Shown in pieces: positions 35,897 to 45,460 of a stretch of DNA of 64,000 nucleotides (its first letter is position 1; the number at the start of each line of letters is the position of its first letter). This DNA is from Empedobacter tilapiae. GTDB lineage: Bacteria > Bacteroidota > Bacteroidia > Flavobacteriales > Weeksellaceae. Both the position numbers and the translations under genes were made by a program. The notes under the pieces were generated by a model that was given only the letters and a program-made list of their open reading frames with translations, did no database searches and was not told the DNA's origin. Location of the stretch: the NCBI RefSeq assembly GCF_004785645.1, contig NZ_SRPE01000002.1, forward strand, positions 62,001 through 126,000, read 5' to 3'.

Positions 35897-36892
35897 ATGG
35901 AATGGGATAATCTTCACGAACTCCTTCGTTCACTTTACGACGATATGATGCCGCTTGCAGGTGATATGGCGGCTGTGGCTAAAGGATTGGCGGGATTGGG
36001 TGCGTTGTTCTATGTAGCATTAAAGGTTTGGCAGGCTTTAAGCCGAGCCGAGCCTATCGATGTGTTTCCGTTACTGCGTCCATTCGCTCTGGGTCTTTGT
36101 ATAATGTTCTTTCCAACCATCGTGTTGGGAACCATTAATGCAGTATTAAGCCCGGTAGTTACAGGAACTCACGCCATACTCGAAGACCAGGTGCTTGACC
36201 TCAACCAACTCCAGCAACAGAAAGACCAATTGGAATACGAAGCAATGGTACGAAATCCCGAAACCGCCTATATGGCATCAGACGAAGAGTTTGATAAAAA
36301 GCTGGATGAATTGGGCTGGTCGCCATCGGACGTTGGTACAATGGCAGGAATGTATATGGACAGGCAAGCCTACAAGATAGAGAAAGCAATAAAGGATTGG
36401 TTTCGCAATTTATTGGAAATACTCTTTCAGGCGGCGGCTTTAGTTATTGATACCATACGAACATTTTTCCTGATAGTCCTTTCGATACTGGGGCCAATAG
36501 CTTTTGCTATTTCCGTTTGGGACGGATTTCAGTCCACGCTCACACAGTGGATCACGAGATATGTCAGCGTATATCTCTGGCTTCCTGTTTCCGATTTGTT
36601 CAGCTCGATGCTGGCAAGAATACAATCCCTCATACTGGAAAGGGATATAGCAATGCTTGCCGACCCGACCTACATACCCGATACGAGCAATACGGTGTAC
36701 ATCATCTTTATGATTATCGGTATCGTTGGCTACTTCACAATTCCAACAGTAACAGGTTGGGTAATCCAAGCCGGAGGTGCAGGAAACTTTACTCGTAATG
36801 TAAATCAAACAGCGATGAAGGCAGGAAACCTTGCGGGTGCTGGTGCAGGATCTACAGTAGGAAACATCGGCGGTAAACTGATGAATAAATAA
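35897..36892 (+). CDS. traJ: TraJ, VirB6-like inner-membrane channel protein
   Basis: 331 residues with six or so transmembrane helices; the segment ILGPIAFAISVWDGFQSTLTQWITRYVSVYLWLPV is characteristic of the TraJ family. Ends in a Gly-rich tail. Starts two bases after the traI stop. Forms part of the inner-membrane platform. Confidence 0.88.
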   Translation: MEWDNLHELLRSLYDDMMPLAGDMAAVAKGLAGLGALFYVALKVWQALSRAEPIDVFPLLRPFALGLCIMFFPTIVLGTINAVLSPVVTGTHAILEDQVLDLNQLQQQKDQLEYEAMVRNPETAYMASDEEFDKKLDELGWSPSDVGTMAGMYMDRQAYKIEKAIKDWFRNLLEILFQAAALVIDTIRTFFLIVLSILGPIAFAISVWDGFQSTLTQWITRYVSVYLWLPVSDLFSSMLARIQSLILERDIAMLADPTYIPDTSNTVYIIFMIIGIVGYFTIPTVTGWVIQAGGAGNFTRNVNQTAMKAGNLAGAGAGSTVGNIGGKLMNK

Positions 36893-36911
36893 CAATAAAT
36901 CATTCAAAAAA

Positions 36912-37535
36912 ATGGAATTTAAAACGCTAAGAAATATCGAAAACAGCTTTAGGCAGATAAGACTATATGCCATTGTGTTTGCGGTTCTCTGTATTGGCGT
37001 GGTAGGATATGCCGTATGGCAGTCCTACCGCTTTGCAGAAGAACAACGCCAAAAAATCTATGTATTGGATAACGGCAAATCTTTGATGCTTGCCTTATCG
37101 CAAGATGCAAGTATCAACCGACCTGTGGAAGCAAGGGAACACGTCAGACGTTTTCACGAGCTGTTTTTTACACTTGCTCCCGACAAAAACGCTATAGAAA
37201 GCAATATGAGCAGGGCATTCAATCTTGCCGACAAAAGTGCCTTCGACTACTATAAAGACTTGTCAGAAAAAGGCTATTACAGTCGTATTATATCAGGAAA
37301 CGTACAGCAACGCATCGAAGTAGATAGTGTGGTCTGCAATTTCGATACCCATCCTTATGCGGTACGAACCTATGCAAAACAATTCATCATTCGGTCAAGC
37401 AATGTAACCAGACGTAACTTAATTACTTCCTGCTACCTAGTCAACTCCGTTCGCTCTGACAACAACCCACAAGGCTTCAATATCGAAAAATTTGCAGTCG
37501 TGGAAAACAGGGATATAGAAGTCATCGAACGCTAA
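36912..37535 (+). CDS. traK: TraK, VirB8-like protein
   Basis: 207 residues: a short cytosolic start (FKTLRNIENSFRQIRLYA), one transmembrane helix (20-38), then a periplasmic domain with the TraK signature LMLALSQDASINRPVEAREHVRRFHELFF. Matches VirB8 in topology. Between traJ and a small hypothetical gene. Confidence 0.9.
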   Translation: MEFKTLRNIENSFRQIRLYAIVFAVLCIGVVGYAVWQSYRFAEEQRQKIYVLDNGKSLMLALSQDASINRPVEAREHVRRFHELFFTLAPDKNAIESNMSRAFNLADKSAFDYYKDLSEKGYYSRIISGNVQQRIEVDSVVCNFDTHPYAVRTYAKQFIIRSSNVTRRNLITSCYLVNSVRSDNNPQGFNIEKFAVVENRDIEVIER

Positions 37536-37546
37536 AAAACAATCTT

Positions 37547-37975
37547 ATGGAAACATTATCAGATTTAAACACGTTCGCAAAAATCCTTACAGAAAAAGGA
37601 TATAACGGCTATTTTCATACGCAGGGTGCGTATGCCGGAAAGCTGAAAGAAAGTATCAGCGATTACCTTGAAAGCTGCCAAAAAGGTGCAGATACTTTGC
37701 CTAAACAAGACTTGTTGTTGACAGGCTACCTACAATGGTCGGGAGAAGACAAGCCAAGCGTAGAATGCAGTATGTGGGTAAATTATCTGAACGGCAAATT
37801 CTCACTCAACAGAATGGAGGTGGCAAGAAAAGACCAATTTGGGCAATTGCTAAAAAAATCGGAACTGACAAACCTCTCTTTAATAGTCCTACCCAATGCA
37901 GTTGAGGTTATTGCTTTGGTTAATGATGAACAAAAGCAAAATGTGGGTAAAATCTCCAAGCGGTTCAAGCTCTAA
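37547..37975 (+). CDS. Conserved hypothetical protein in the tra operon
   Basis: 142 residues, no signal or membrane segment. I do not recognise a family. YLQWSGEDKPSVECSMWVNYLNGKFSL and the C-terminal LPNAVEVIALVNDEQKQNVGKIS look like a compact alpha/beta protein. It sits between traK and traL with 11- and 23-bp gaps and is clearly co-transcribed; classical CTnDOT lacks a gene here. A cytosolic accessory to transfer is likely but unproved. Confidence 0.75.
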   Translation: METLSDLNTFAKILTEKGYNGYFHTQGAYAGKLKESISDYLESCQKGADTLPKQDLLLTGYLQWSGEDKPSVECSMWVNYLNGKFSLNRMEVARKDQFGQLLKKSELTNLSLIVLPNAVEVIALVNDEQKQNVGKISKRFKL

Positions 37976-37998
37976 CATCATCATAAAAAATTAAGAGT

Positions 37999-38286
37999 AT
38001 GAAAAAACTAAGAGCAAATATGGATAGGTATTTTGATAAGCTCGACGAACGTTGGCAGGCATTGCCAGTGCGCAAGCAGCACCAATATACCCTGTACTTT
38101 TTTGTGGGATATCTACTGCTTACCGCAGGTGTAATTTTCAAAGTCTGGTACGATACCTCAAAGTCTGGAAACGATATGATCATAGAGCATATCGAAAATC
38201 CTGTCCTCAAAAAAAATGGAAGTCCTGCAAGATTGCAGGATAGTGTATCAACAATTTTAAAAAATCAAATTTATGAAAGAAAATGA
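37999..38286 (+). CDS. traL: TraL, DUF3989 family
   Basis: 95 residues: a basic cytosolic start, one transmembrane helix (about 28-48) and a short periplasmic tail. Size and place match TraL/DUF3989. Its 3' end overlaps the traM start by 14 bp, suggesting coupled translation. Confidence 0.8.
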   Translation: MKKLRANMDRYFDKLDERWQALPVRKQHQYTLYFFVGYLLLTAGVIFKVWYDTSKSGNDMIIEHIENPVLKKNGSPARLQDSVSTILKNQIYERK

Positions 38287-39622
38287 GAACAAAAAATCGG
38301 TTGTTCGGGTAACGGAGGGGAACTCGACAGCAACTGCTGATGTGTTGCAAGACGGCACACAGAATAATAAGGAGAAGCTCAAAAAGCCCTTAATTTTCGG
38401 CTTAATGGCGATTGTTTTCGTGGGTTGTATGTACCTCATATTTAAACCATCCGAAGACAAAAAGACAATTGAAAATGTAGGGCTGAACGATGCGGTACCA
38501 GAGGCTACTGGAACTGGAATGCCTGCAGACAAAGGCAAGGCGTATGAACAGGAAATGCTCGAACGCAAAGAGCAGGAAAAACGCAATGCATTGGCTACAC
38601 TTTCAGACTACTGGAATACAGAAGACAAAGAAGAGCCAACCGACGAACCGTTTAATGAAGAAGAGGAAAACAACAGCTTTGGCGGTAGTGGGAGAAATTC
38701 GGCAAGAAGCAGTAACCCTGCTTTGAACAGCTATCGAAATAGCCAAAGCGCATTGAGTTCCTTTTATCAAGATGATAACGCTGAAACAATGGAACTGCGT
38801 AAGCAGGTGGACGAATTGAAAGAAAAATTATCAGAAAAGGATGTGCCACCTGTGGCCACAGTTGATGACCAATTGAAGCTAATGGAGAAATCCTATGAAA
38901 TGGCAGCAAAGTATCTGCCAAAAAATGCGAATACCGAAAATTCAACACCTGCTAATGGTGCTGTTCCGGATGCTGTTAGTGCTATGGCTACTAACCAAAA
39001 AGAGCATTTTGTATCGTTCACATCAGCAAGAAAAAATACAGTATCAGCCCTTTACCGTGAACCATCGGACAGTGCTTTTTTAGCGGATTGGAGCGAAACA
39101 AAGAACCGTGGGTTTTATACCGCTGGTTCTTTGGAACAAATGGCACAACCCAAAAACAGTATCAAAGCCTGTGTACACGATGCCCAAACAGTAGTTGGCG
39201 AAACAGGTGTGCGTTTACGATTATTAGAGCCTGCAAAAACACCGAGCCGTACCATTCCAAAAGGAACGATTTTAACGGCTAATGCGAAATTTCAGGGAGG
39301 GCGTTTACAACTAAAAGTTACCTCGATAGAACTGGAGGGCAATATCATCCCGGTAGATATAACCATTTACGATTTGGACGGACAGCAAGGCTTGTACGTT
39401 CCTTATTCGCCCGAAATGAATGCCCTTACTGAAATGGCAGGCAATATGAGCCAGACAGGCGGAACAAGCGTAATGCTCACGCAAAATGCTGGACAGCAGG
39501 TTGCAGCAGACCTTAGTCGTGGCGTGGTACAGGGAATTTCGGGCTACTTCGCCAAAAAGGTAAGAACCCCAAAAGTTACGCTGAAAGCAGGATATCAAGT
39601 CTTCTTGGTATCTAAAAAATAA
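38273..39622 (+). CDS. traM: TraM, VirB10-like protein
   Basis: 449 residues. Transmembrane helix at about 42-62 (LIFGLMAIVFVGCMYLIF), a flexible Glu/Asn-rich linker (100-200) and a C-terminal VirB10-like domain with VRLRLLEPAKTPSRTIPKGTIL and GRLQLKVTSIELEGNIIPVDITIYDLDGQQGLYVPYS. It spans from inner to outer membrane in the T4SS core. Confidence 0.92.
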   Translation: MKENENKKSVVRVTEGNSTATADVLQDGTQNNKEKLKKPLIFGLMAIVFVGCMYLIFKPSEDKKTIENVGLNDAVPEATGTGMPADKGKAYEQEMLERKEQEKRNALATLSDYWNTEDKEEPTDEPFNEEEENNSFGGSGRNSARSSNPALNSYRNSQSALSSFYQDDNAETMELRKQVDELKEKLSEKDVPPVATVDDQLKLMEKSYEMAAKYLPKNANTENSTPANGAVPDAVSAMATNQKEHFVSFTSARKNTVSALYREPSDSAFLADWSETKNRGFYTAGSLEQMAQPKNSIKACVHDAQTVVGETGVRLRLLEPAKTPSRTIPKGTILTANAKFQGGRLQLKVTSIELEGNIIPVDITIYDLDGQQGLYVPYSPEMNALTEMAGNMSQTGGTSVMLTQNAGQQVAADLSRGVVQGISGYFAKKVRTPKVTLKAGYQVFLVSKK

Positions 39623-39646
39623 TGTTGAACTCAAATAATTTTAATA

Positions 39647-40540
39647 ATGAAAAATCATTTAAAAACCTTTTGGGCAATTGCCCTGATACTCGGCTTTGCC
39701 GTACAATCTTTTGCACAAGACAGCATCAGAACTCCGCTTGCATTAGGCAAGATAGAACCGTATAAAATGGAAGTTACCTACGATAAAACTTCGCACTTGA
39801 TTTTTCCGACCGCTATCCGTTATGTGGATTTGGGAAGCGAATATCTAATTGCAGGAAAAGCAGAAGATGCGGAAAACGTGTTGCGTGTAAAAGCAACGGT
39901 AAGGGATTTCGAACCTGAAACCAATTTTTCGGTCATTACCAATGACGGACGTTTTTACAGTTTCAATGTCTATTACAGTTCTTACCCAGAGGCAATGAGT
40001 TACGACCTACTCACAATGCAAAAGGCAGTTGATAAAGCTAACGGTAACGATGTGCTTTTTGAAGAGTTGGGCAATAATTCGCCTTCGTTGGCAGGATTGC
40101 TTTTGGAAACGATTTACAAAAATGATAAGCGTATTGTAAAGCACATTGGGGCAAAAAGTTTCGGCATACAGTTTATTTTGAAAGGAATTTACATTCACAA
40201 CGGCAAATACTATTTCCATACGGAATTGAGAAATAAAACCAATGTGCCTTTCCAGATTGATTTTATCAATTTCAAAGTAGTAGATAAAAAGGTAGCCAAA
40301 CGTACTGTGGTACAAGAACGCCCTATGATACCCCTCAGAACTTACAAGCCTTTGGACGAGATTGGCGGAAAACTAACCGAACAAAACGTATTCCTGTTAG
40401 ACCAATTTACCATTGCCGATGACAAGGTACTGTTGATTGAGATTTTCGAGAAGAACGGTGGCAGACATCAAACTTTGCAGGTAGAAAATTCAGATTTGAT
40501 AAAAGCTCGTTTGATAAACGATATGCACCTAAAATTTTAA
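39647..40540 (+). CDS. traN: TraN, VirB9-like protein (DUF4138)
   Basis: 297 residues with signal peptide ending QSFAQ. The TraN signature DKTSHLIFPTAIRYVDLGSEYLIAGKAEDAENVLRVKA is clear in the first 90 residues, and the rest is a beta-rich VirB9-type domain. Part of the outer-membrane core complex together with TraM and TraO. Confidence 0.92.
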   Translation: MKNHLKTFWAIALILGFAVQSFAQDSIRTPLALGKIEPYKMEVTYDKTSHLIFPTAIRYVDLGSEYLIAGKAEDAENVLRVKATVRDFEPETNFSVITNDGRFYSFNVYYSSYPEAMSYDLLTMQKAVDKANGNDVLFEELGNNSPSLAGLLLETIYKNDKRIVKHIGAKSFGIQFILKGIYIHNGKYYFHTELRNKTNVPFQIDFINFKVVDKKVAKRTVVQERPMIPLRTYKPLDEIGGKLTEQNVFLLDQFTIADDKVLLIEIFEKNGGRHQTLQVENSDLIKARLINDMHLKF

Positions 40541-40560
40541 TAACATTTTAATGTAATAAT

Positions 40561-41121
40561 ATGAAAAAGTATATCTATACCGTGATGTTCATTTTGATGG
40601 CCATGACGGTTACACAGGCACAAAGAATGCTCCCAAAACAGAAAGGATTGGAAATAAGCACAGGAATACTGTCCGATGATAAAATCGGTAATGATTATTA
40701 CCTCAATATCGGAATGACCGTGAACGGTAAAAACGGGAACTACCAGCTTTGGGCATTGGAATACACGCACCAATACCACAATTATAAAGACCTCCGCATA
40801 CCGCAGGAAACTTATACTGCCGAAGGCGGTTACAGTTTCTTTCTGTTGGGTGATGCCCGTAAAAACATCACACTGAACTTCGGAATAACAGGTGTGGTCG
40901 GTTATGAAAGCATCAATCGTGGCGAAGCGATGTTGTATGACGGAGCAAAGATTTTGAGCGAGGATAACTTCATCTACGGAGCTGGTGGACGGCTCACTCT
41001 TGAAACATATCTATCAGACCGTTTTGTTTTAATCCTGCAAGGACGCACAAAAGTATTTTGGGGTACGGACTTAGAGCAATTCCGACCATCCGCAGGTGTG
41101 GGATTAAGGTTTAATTTTTAA
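40561..41121 (+). CDS. traO: TraO, outer-membrane conjugation protein
   Basis: 186 residues with signal peptide (MFILMAMTVTQAQ) and a small beta-barrel look, ending GVGLRFNF, the aromatic C-terminus of outer-membrane proteins. GGYSFFLLGDARKNITLNFGITGVVGYESINRGE is the TraO family core. Precedes traQ by 12 bp; a TraP primase gene, between them in CTnDOT, is missing. Confidence 0.88.
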   Translation: MKKYIYTVMFILMAMTVTQAQRMLPKQKGLEISTGILSDDKIGNDYYLNIGMTVNGKNGNYQLWALEYTHQYHNYKDLRIPQETYTAEGGYSFFLLGDARKNITLNFGITGVVGYESINRGEAMLYDGAKILSEDNFIYGAGGRLTLETYLSDRFVLILQGRTKVFWGTDLEQFRPSAGVGLRFNF

Positions 41122-41133
41122 AAACTTAAAACA

Positions 41134-41583
41134 ATGATAGCAATATTTAATAAATTCAGAATAGGATTAGTGCCGATATATGTAATGCTGGCAATCCTAA
41201 CAGCTTCGGTAACTTTAGTATCTTGTAGTAAAGATGATGAACTCGAAATACAGAACGATTTTCCTTTCGAGGTAAACGTGATGCCAGTTCCAAAAGATGT
41301 AGCCAATGGACAAACGGTAGAAATACGCATTGCCATACAGCGAACAGGCAATTACAGCAACACACAGTATTTTCTTCGCTATTTCCAATTTGACGGACAA
41401 GGCACATTGCGGTATTACGATGAGCAACCATATTTACCGAACGATTTATACCCATTACCCACAGAGCAATTTCGGTTGTACTATACTTCAACATCTGCCG
41501 TTTCGCAATCCTTTGATGTTTGGATTTCGGACAGCTTTGGAAATGAAAAACAGATAAGTTTTCAGTTTAATAGTGCTGATTAA
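41134..41583 (+). CDS. traQ: TraQ, DUF3872 lipoprotein
   Basis: 149 residues. A lipoprotein-like signal ends in LVSCSKDDE. The remainder, FPFEVNVMPVPKDVANGQTVEIRIAIQRTG onwards, is the DUF3872 domain called TraQ in these elements. Last gene of the tra operon; a strong terminator follows. Confidence 0.88.
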   Translation: MIAIFNKFRIGLVPIYVMLAILTASVTLVSCSKDDELEIQNDFPFEVNVMPVPKDVANGQTVEIRIAIQRTGNYSNTQYFLRYFQFDGQGTLRYYDEQPYLPNDLYPLPTEQFRLYYTSTSAVSQSFDVWISDSFGNEKQISFQFNSAD

Positions 41584-41591
41584 AAACAATG

Positions 41592-41626
41592 AAATCCTGC
41601 CACAAAAAGCAGGATTTCTCTTTTTA
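41592..41626 (+). terminator. Rho-independent terminator of the tra operon
   Basis: AAATCCTGC (41592-41600) pairs with GCAGGATTT (41609-41617), loop of eight bases, then CTCTTTTT. Confidence 0.88.
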
Positions 41627-41685
41627 AGGGATATTAAAACTGTTTTTTTTTGTAAATTTAAAAAGTAGATTTTAAGTGTTTTGTT

Positions 41686-41958
41686 ATGGTCGCATCATTG
41701 GTTATAGGAATAATATTTTTGATTGCAGGTTTAGGACTTCGCTATTGGCTTAACCGACGAAAGTTTTACAGGCGTGGTCCGATGGGAGCCGAAGGTTTTT
41801 CATCTTATGAAAGTTCGGTTTTCATTAAATTTATTGAAAAGGTTGGTAAATGGATAGCTTATGGATTGATTATATTTGGACTTTTATCACTTTGGGTTTA
41901 TTCTCGTGAGAAAAAAAATAGGGAAATCCAAAACATGGAAATCCAGAAACAGAATTAA
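41686..41958 (+). CDS. Small two-helix membrane protein
   Basis: 90 residues: a first helix at 1-20, a conserved-looking loop RRKFYRRGPMGAEGFSSYE and a second helix at 57-76, then a charged tail. Proteins of this kind are seen in Bacteroidetes and sometimes mislabelled as transporter subunits. I see no functional motif. Starts 60 bp after the tra terminator with its own A+T-rich leader, and precedes the TIGR02391 gene by 10 bp. Confidence 0.65.
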   Translation: MVASLVIGIIFLIAGLGLRYWLNRRKFYRRGPMGAEGFSSYESSVFIKFIEKVGKWIAYGLIIFGLLSLWVYSREKKNREIQNMEIQKQN

Positions 41959-41968
41959 TCATTTTTAA

Positions 41969-42769
41969 ATGACAAAATCCTTTGATGACATAACCTTGCG
42001 AAATATATCTGACATTATATCAAATCTATTAACGCATACAAAAATCACAGAACATTTAGCTGGTGCTAATATTTCTCAATCGCAAATTGGTACAAACAAA
42101 ACCGACAGACTTTTTTATGCATTAAAAGAAAAGCAAATACAAGACAATTGTGGAAATAATGTATTGGCATTTGTAGTTAGGTTATTAAATCCTAAAAGAT
42201 ATAATTCCGAAGACGAATTTGAAAGAGACAGAACAACTATCAATGAAAAATTAGTTTACGAAGGGATAGAAATTGATAAAACCGGACAACCCCGACTAGT
42301 TGAAAAGGCTAAAACCATTTCAGAAGCTAAAAGCAGGTCACTTAAAATCAAAGAAAAAGTACACAGTATCGGAGTTCATTCAGAAATTTTACCATACTGC
42401 GAAGCCGAATGGCTGAAAGAAAATTATTTTCACTCTATACTAGAAATCACAAAAAGTGTTGCGGAAAGACTTAGGCAGAAAAGTGGCTATACTTCAGATG
42501 GAGCAGATCTGGTTGATGATTGTTTTGCTTTAGGAAAAGACAAAAGACCTATGCTTGCTTTTAATATGCTGAATAATCCAAGCGAAGAAAGTGAGCATAA
42601 GGGTTTCGGCAACTTCTGTAAAGGATTTTTTTCTATGTACCGAAATCCAAAAGCGCATAACCCGAAAATATTAGAAGACACTCAACTTTCAGAAATGACT
42701 GAAGTATTGGTTGTAGCTACAATTATTCATAACAAACTTGATAACACTTACAAAACAGGACTTAAATAG
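41969..42769 (+). CDS. TIGR02391/Hypoth_Ymh family protein
   Basis: 266 residues. The C-terminal 110 residues carry the family pattern: SVAERLRQKSGYTSDGADLVDDCFA and the late NFCKGFFSMYRNPKAHNPK, where R-N-P-x-A-H recalls the R-x4-6-H motif of HEPN RNases. These proteins are common beside restriction and phage-defence genes. The N-terminal 130 residues are a helical region of unknown role. It converges on the PLD-protein gene with a shared terminator between. A toxin-like RNase role is only a suggestion. Confidence 0.75.
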   Translation: MTKSFDDITLRNISDIISNLLTHTKITEHLAGANISQSQIGTNKTDRLFYALKEKQIQDNCGNNVLAFVVRLLNPKRYNSEDEFERDRTTINEKLVYEGIEIDKTGQPRLVEKAKTISEAKSRSLKIKEKVHSIGVHSEILPYCEAEWLKENYFHSILEITKSVAERLRQKSGYTSDGADLVDDCFALGKDKRPMLAFNMLNNPSEESEHKGFGNFCKGFFSMYRNPKAHNPKILEDTQLSEMTEVLVVATIIHNKLDNTYKTGLK

Positions 42770-42772
42770 CGC

Positions 42773-42806
42773 AAATCGGATAACCCAAAAGTTATCCGAT
42801 TTTTTA
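42773..42806. terminator. Bidirectional terminator between convergent genes
   Basis: AAATCGGATAAC (42773-42784) and GTTATCCGATTT (42791-42802) form a perfect 12-bp stem with loop CCAAAA, followed by T-run on the + strand; the A-rich left arm gives a short U-run on the - strand. Confidence 0.88.
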
Positions 42807-42808
42807 AC

Positions 42809-45460
42809 TTACAAATCGGTGCATATAAAAGATGAGAGTTTTAGAGGTAAATAAATTTCGTCTGGACTGTGTTTTATGTAATCTTCTTTATCATAGTCCC
42901 ACATAAAGCCAGGTCTGATTAAAGTAAAATCGTTTGTTTTATTTACGTACTGAACGTAGCTATAACCCCAAGGCGATTTGTAAATAATTTGCCCGTTAAC
43001 TGCTGATGTATCAAAGTTCTTATCTTCAATCTGTTCAATCACTTTTATAAACGAAGGACATAGTCTTTCGTAAAATATCTCTAAGTTTTTTTCAAATCCT
43101 TTTGTCCTGTTTTTCAACTCAGAAATTCTAATATTAATTTTGGATTTTAATTCTACAAAATTGCTATTGAAATCATCTACATTCCTACAACCTAAATAAT
43201 GAAGTGCATTTAAAGCCATAGTAAAAAAGTAATGTAATTCATCATCTTTCCATCGATTGTTAATTAAGCAAACAATTGTATTTATGAGTGCCTCTTTTTT
43301 TAGTTCCTCGATTTTCTTTTTTGTATAGTCAAATTCATACGCTTTAAATCCGCTTCTTGCCAGCATCAAAAAGTCGCCAATTAAGTTTAAACAACAACCC
43401 TTTACATTGTTATTGTCATAATCGTCTACAAATGGTAAATAACTGAAAAAATGGTGCGTGTCTTGTTCGTCATACTTTGCAGATTTCCCTCCGTATTCAC
43501 TTATCAACTCAAGAGCGATTAAATATTTAGTCAAATCTGTAAGTGTAGGCCTATATGTTTTTGGTCGACTATTCCCATAGAGAATTTCTTGTTGGTAATT
43601 GTAAAGGTTATCAAAGTAGTTCATCAACTTTCTTTTTTCAGATTTAAGCATGACAAAGGAGAGGTTACGAACCGTTGCCACTTCTCCTTCCTCATTTCCA
43701 TTTATGTTGCCTAAATCGTCTTCTTGCTCATCAATACTTATATCAGCTTTTTTATTTGTTGAAATTCCATTTAAATTGATGAACTTCAAAACATCTAAAA
43801 CACGTAGGGAAAGAGAAGAGAGTAGAAGGTTTTTTTCAAATCCAGAATTTTCTATTGCTTTATAGGAAGAGAGATCGTAAAGTTTTTCAGGTTCTTTGTC
43901 ATCATTCAACTTTGTAAACGTGTTTCTTCTGCTATCTAAAAAGCTGGCTCCTGTCTCATTTTCTGTTTCGTCAAAGATGGCGTAATGCAACAAGTCAAGA
44001 ACTTTACTTAGTTCGCCATTTTGAATTTCGCTATAAATTTTCTCAATTTCCTCTGTTTTTGGGTTAGGATGCGTTTTCGCCAAAAGGAAATAATCGGAAA
44101 TTAATAGTTTATTTGAGATAATCCCATCATTAACATTTGTCAATTGCACATATAGGAAACTGCCTAATTCTAAATTGACTGTTATTTTTAGCTCTTTCGC
44201 ATAATTTGAGAAAGTTTTGGAATACAAAAATCGGTTTTGTTTATCGAAGAAAACAACCTTGAATTCATCGGTATAAGTTCCAGTGGAATGAAGTATAAAT
44301 TCATCATAAATCAACTCTGCACAAAGCAACTGTACTTTAAATTGATTGTTCTTGATTATAGTTTCATAAATTGACTGATTTGTAGTCGCTGTAAATTCAT
44401 CAAGGCTTTTACTATTGCTTGTTTTCAGTTTTATGCCTAATTGATTTAATAATCCACCTTTTTCTGACTGAATAAGAAGTGAAACTTCTGCATTTGAATT
44501 TTTGCCCAATAATCCCAATCCTGCAGGTGTAATATTGGCACTACCGAACAAGCAAAACTCTTTTCCATTTTTTGTCTTGAAATGAATAATCTTCCCGTGA
44601 AGTTTTGATTTTGAGTTTCCAGATTTTGCATATTGGATTTTGCTTACGCCTGCATCACACCAATTGTAAAATGTAAACGCTTTGCTCACTTGCATTGCAG
44701 AAGGGATTAAACCACTTTCATCCAATATGACTTTTACTATGGCTGAAGGAAAAAGAGAATTAAGTTCTTGCAATACTTTCCCATTTTTGTCATAATATGG
44801 AGAAATGGTAGTTATTTCTACTACTTTCTCATTGCTAAGATGTTTTAAAAGTTCGTTCCAAATAGAAGTTGTTTCAGTATTAAACAGGAAAGCAACCTTC
44901 TCTTTTTGCGACGTTTCGAAAAATTGAAATGTTTTTGTCTTTGGCAATTCATTCAGCCATTTAGAATGTTCAAGTATCCATTTTGTAGTTTTTTCATTCA
45001 TCTGTCCCTTAACTGACGATGAAAGAGTTGATAGATAATCCCAAGCTGACGAAAAGACTGATGAATTTTCGGTTGAACGAATATCAAAATGAAATGCTCC
45101 CCAAATCTCATCATTGTTGCCATTTCCAGAATTTGTAAGGTTTCCAGAACCAACAATAAGCAATCCTTCTTTTTCACCAAACAACATCCAAATTTTTGGA
45201 TGGAATACTGACTTTTGAAAAACAGGATAAAGTGAATAACCGGCAGAAAGTTGCATTTCTTCTCCTGTCGCTTGTTGCATTAACTCTGAATAATAATGTC
45301 CATCAATAAAAACGTTGATGTTTCTCACGCCACAAGAACGCAACCATTTCATTGCTTTCATTTCAAAAAAATAAAAGTCAAAGCTGAAGGTAGTAAGAAT
45401 TGCAGAATGATATCTTCTGCTTCCTATCAATGTTAGTATGTTTTCTCTTTCTAGTATCAT
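42809..45460 (-). CDS. Large phospholipase D-fold protein, probable nuclease
   Basis: 883 residues. The first 350 residues contain two PLD-type active-site segments: FHPKIWMLFGEKEGLLIVGSGNLTNSG with His87, Lys89 and GSGN (104-107), and LHGKIIHFKTKNGKEFCLFGSANITPAG near 300-330. Both keep H-x-K and G-S-x-N, as in PLD-family nucleases such as BfiI and the PLD modules of COG3886-type proteins. No helicase or ATPase motif is visible in the remaining 530 residues, which are mostly helical. Its ATG overlaps the stop of the upstream gene by one base (TGATG), so both proteins are made together. I do not recognise the pair as a named defence system. Confidence 0.72.
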   Translation of the reverse strand: MILERENILTLIGSRRYHSAILTTFSFDFYFFEMKAMKWLRSCGVRNINVFIDGHYYSELMQQATGEEMQLSAGYSLYPVFQKSVFHPKIWMLFGEKEGLLIVGSGNLTNSGNGNNDEIWGAFHFDIRSTENSSVFSSAWDYLSTLSSSVKGQMNEKTTKWILEHSKWLNELPKTKTFQFFETSQKEKVAFLFNTETTSIWNELLKHLSNEKVVEITTISPYYDKNGKVLQELNSLFPSAIVKVILDESGLIPSAMQVSKAFTFYNWCDAGVSKIQYAKSGNSKSKLHGKIIHFKTKNGKEFCLFGSANITPAGLGLLGKNSNAEVSLLIQSEKGGLLNQLGIKLKTSNSKSLDEFTATTNQSIYETIIKNNQFKVQLLCAELIYDEFILHSTGTYTDEFKVVFFDKQNRFLYSKTFSNYAKELKITVNLELGSFLYVQLTNVNDGIISNKLLISDYFLLAKTHPNPKTEEIEKIYSEIQNGELSKVLDLLHYAIFDETENETGASFLDSRRNTFTKLNDDKEPEKLYDLSSYKAIENSGFEKNLLLSSLSLRVLDVLKFINLNGISTNKKADISIDEQEDDLGNINGNEEGEVATVRNLSFVMLKSEKRKLMNYFDNLYNYQQEILYGNSRPKTYRPTLTDLTKYLIALELISEYGGKSAKYDEQDTHHFFSYLPFVDDYDNNNVKGCCLNLIGDFLMLARSGFKAYEFDYTKKKIEELKKEALINTIVCLINNRWKDDELHYFFTMALNALHYLGCRNVDDFNSNFVELKSKINIRISELKNRTKGFEKNLEIFYERLCPSFIKVIEQIEDKNFDTSAVNGQIIYKSPWGYSYVQYVNKTNDFTLIRPGFMWDYDKEDYIKHSPDEIYLPLKLSSFICTDL

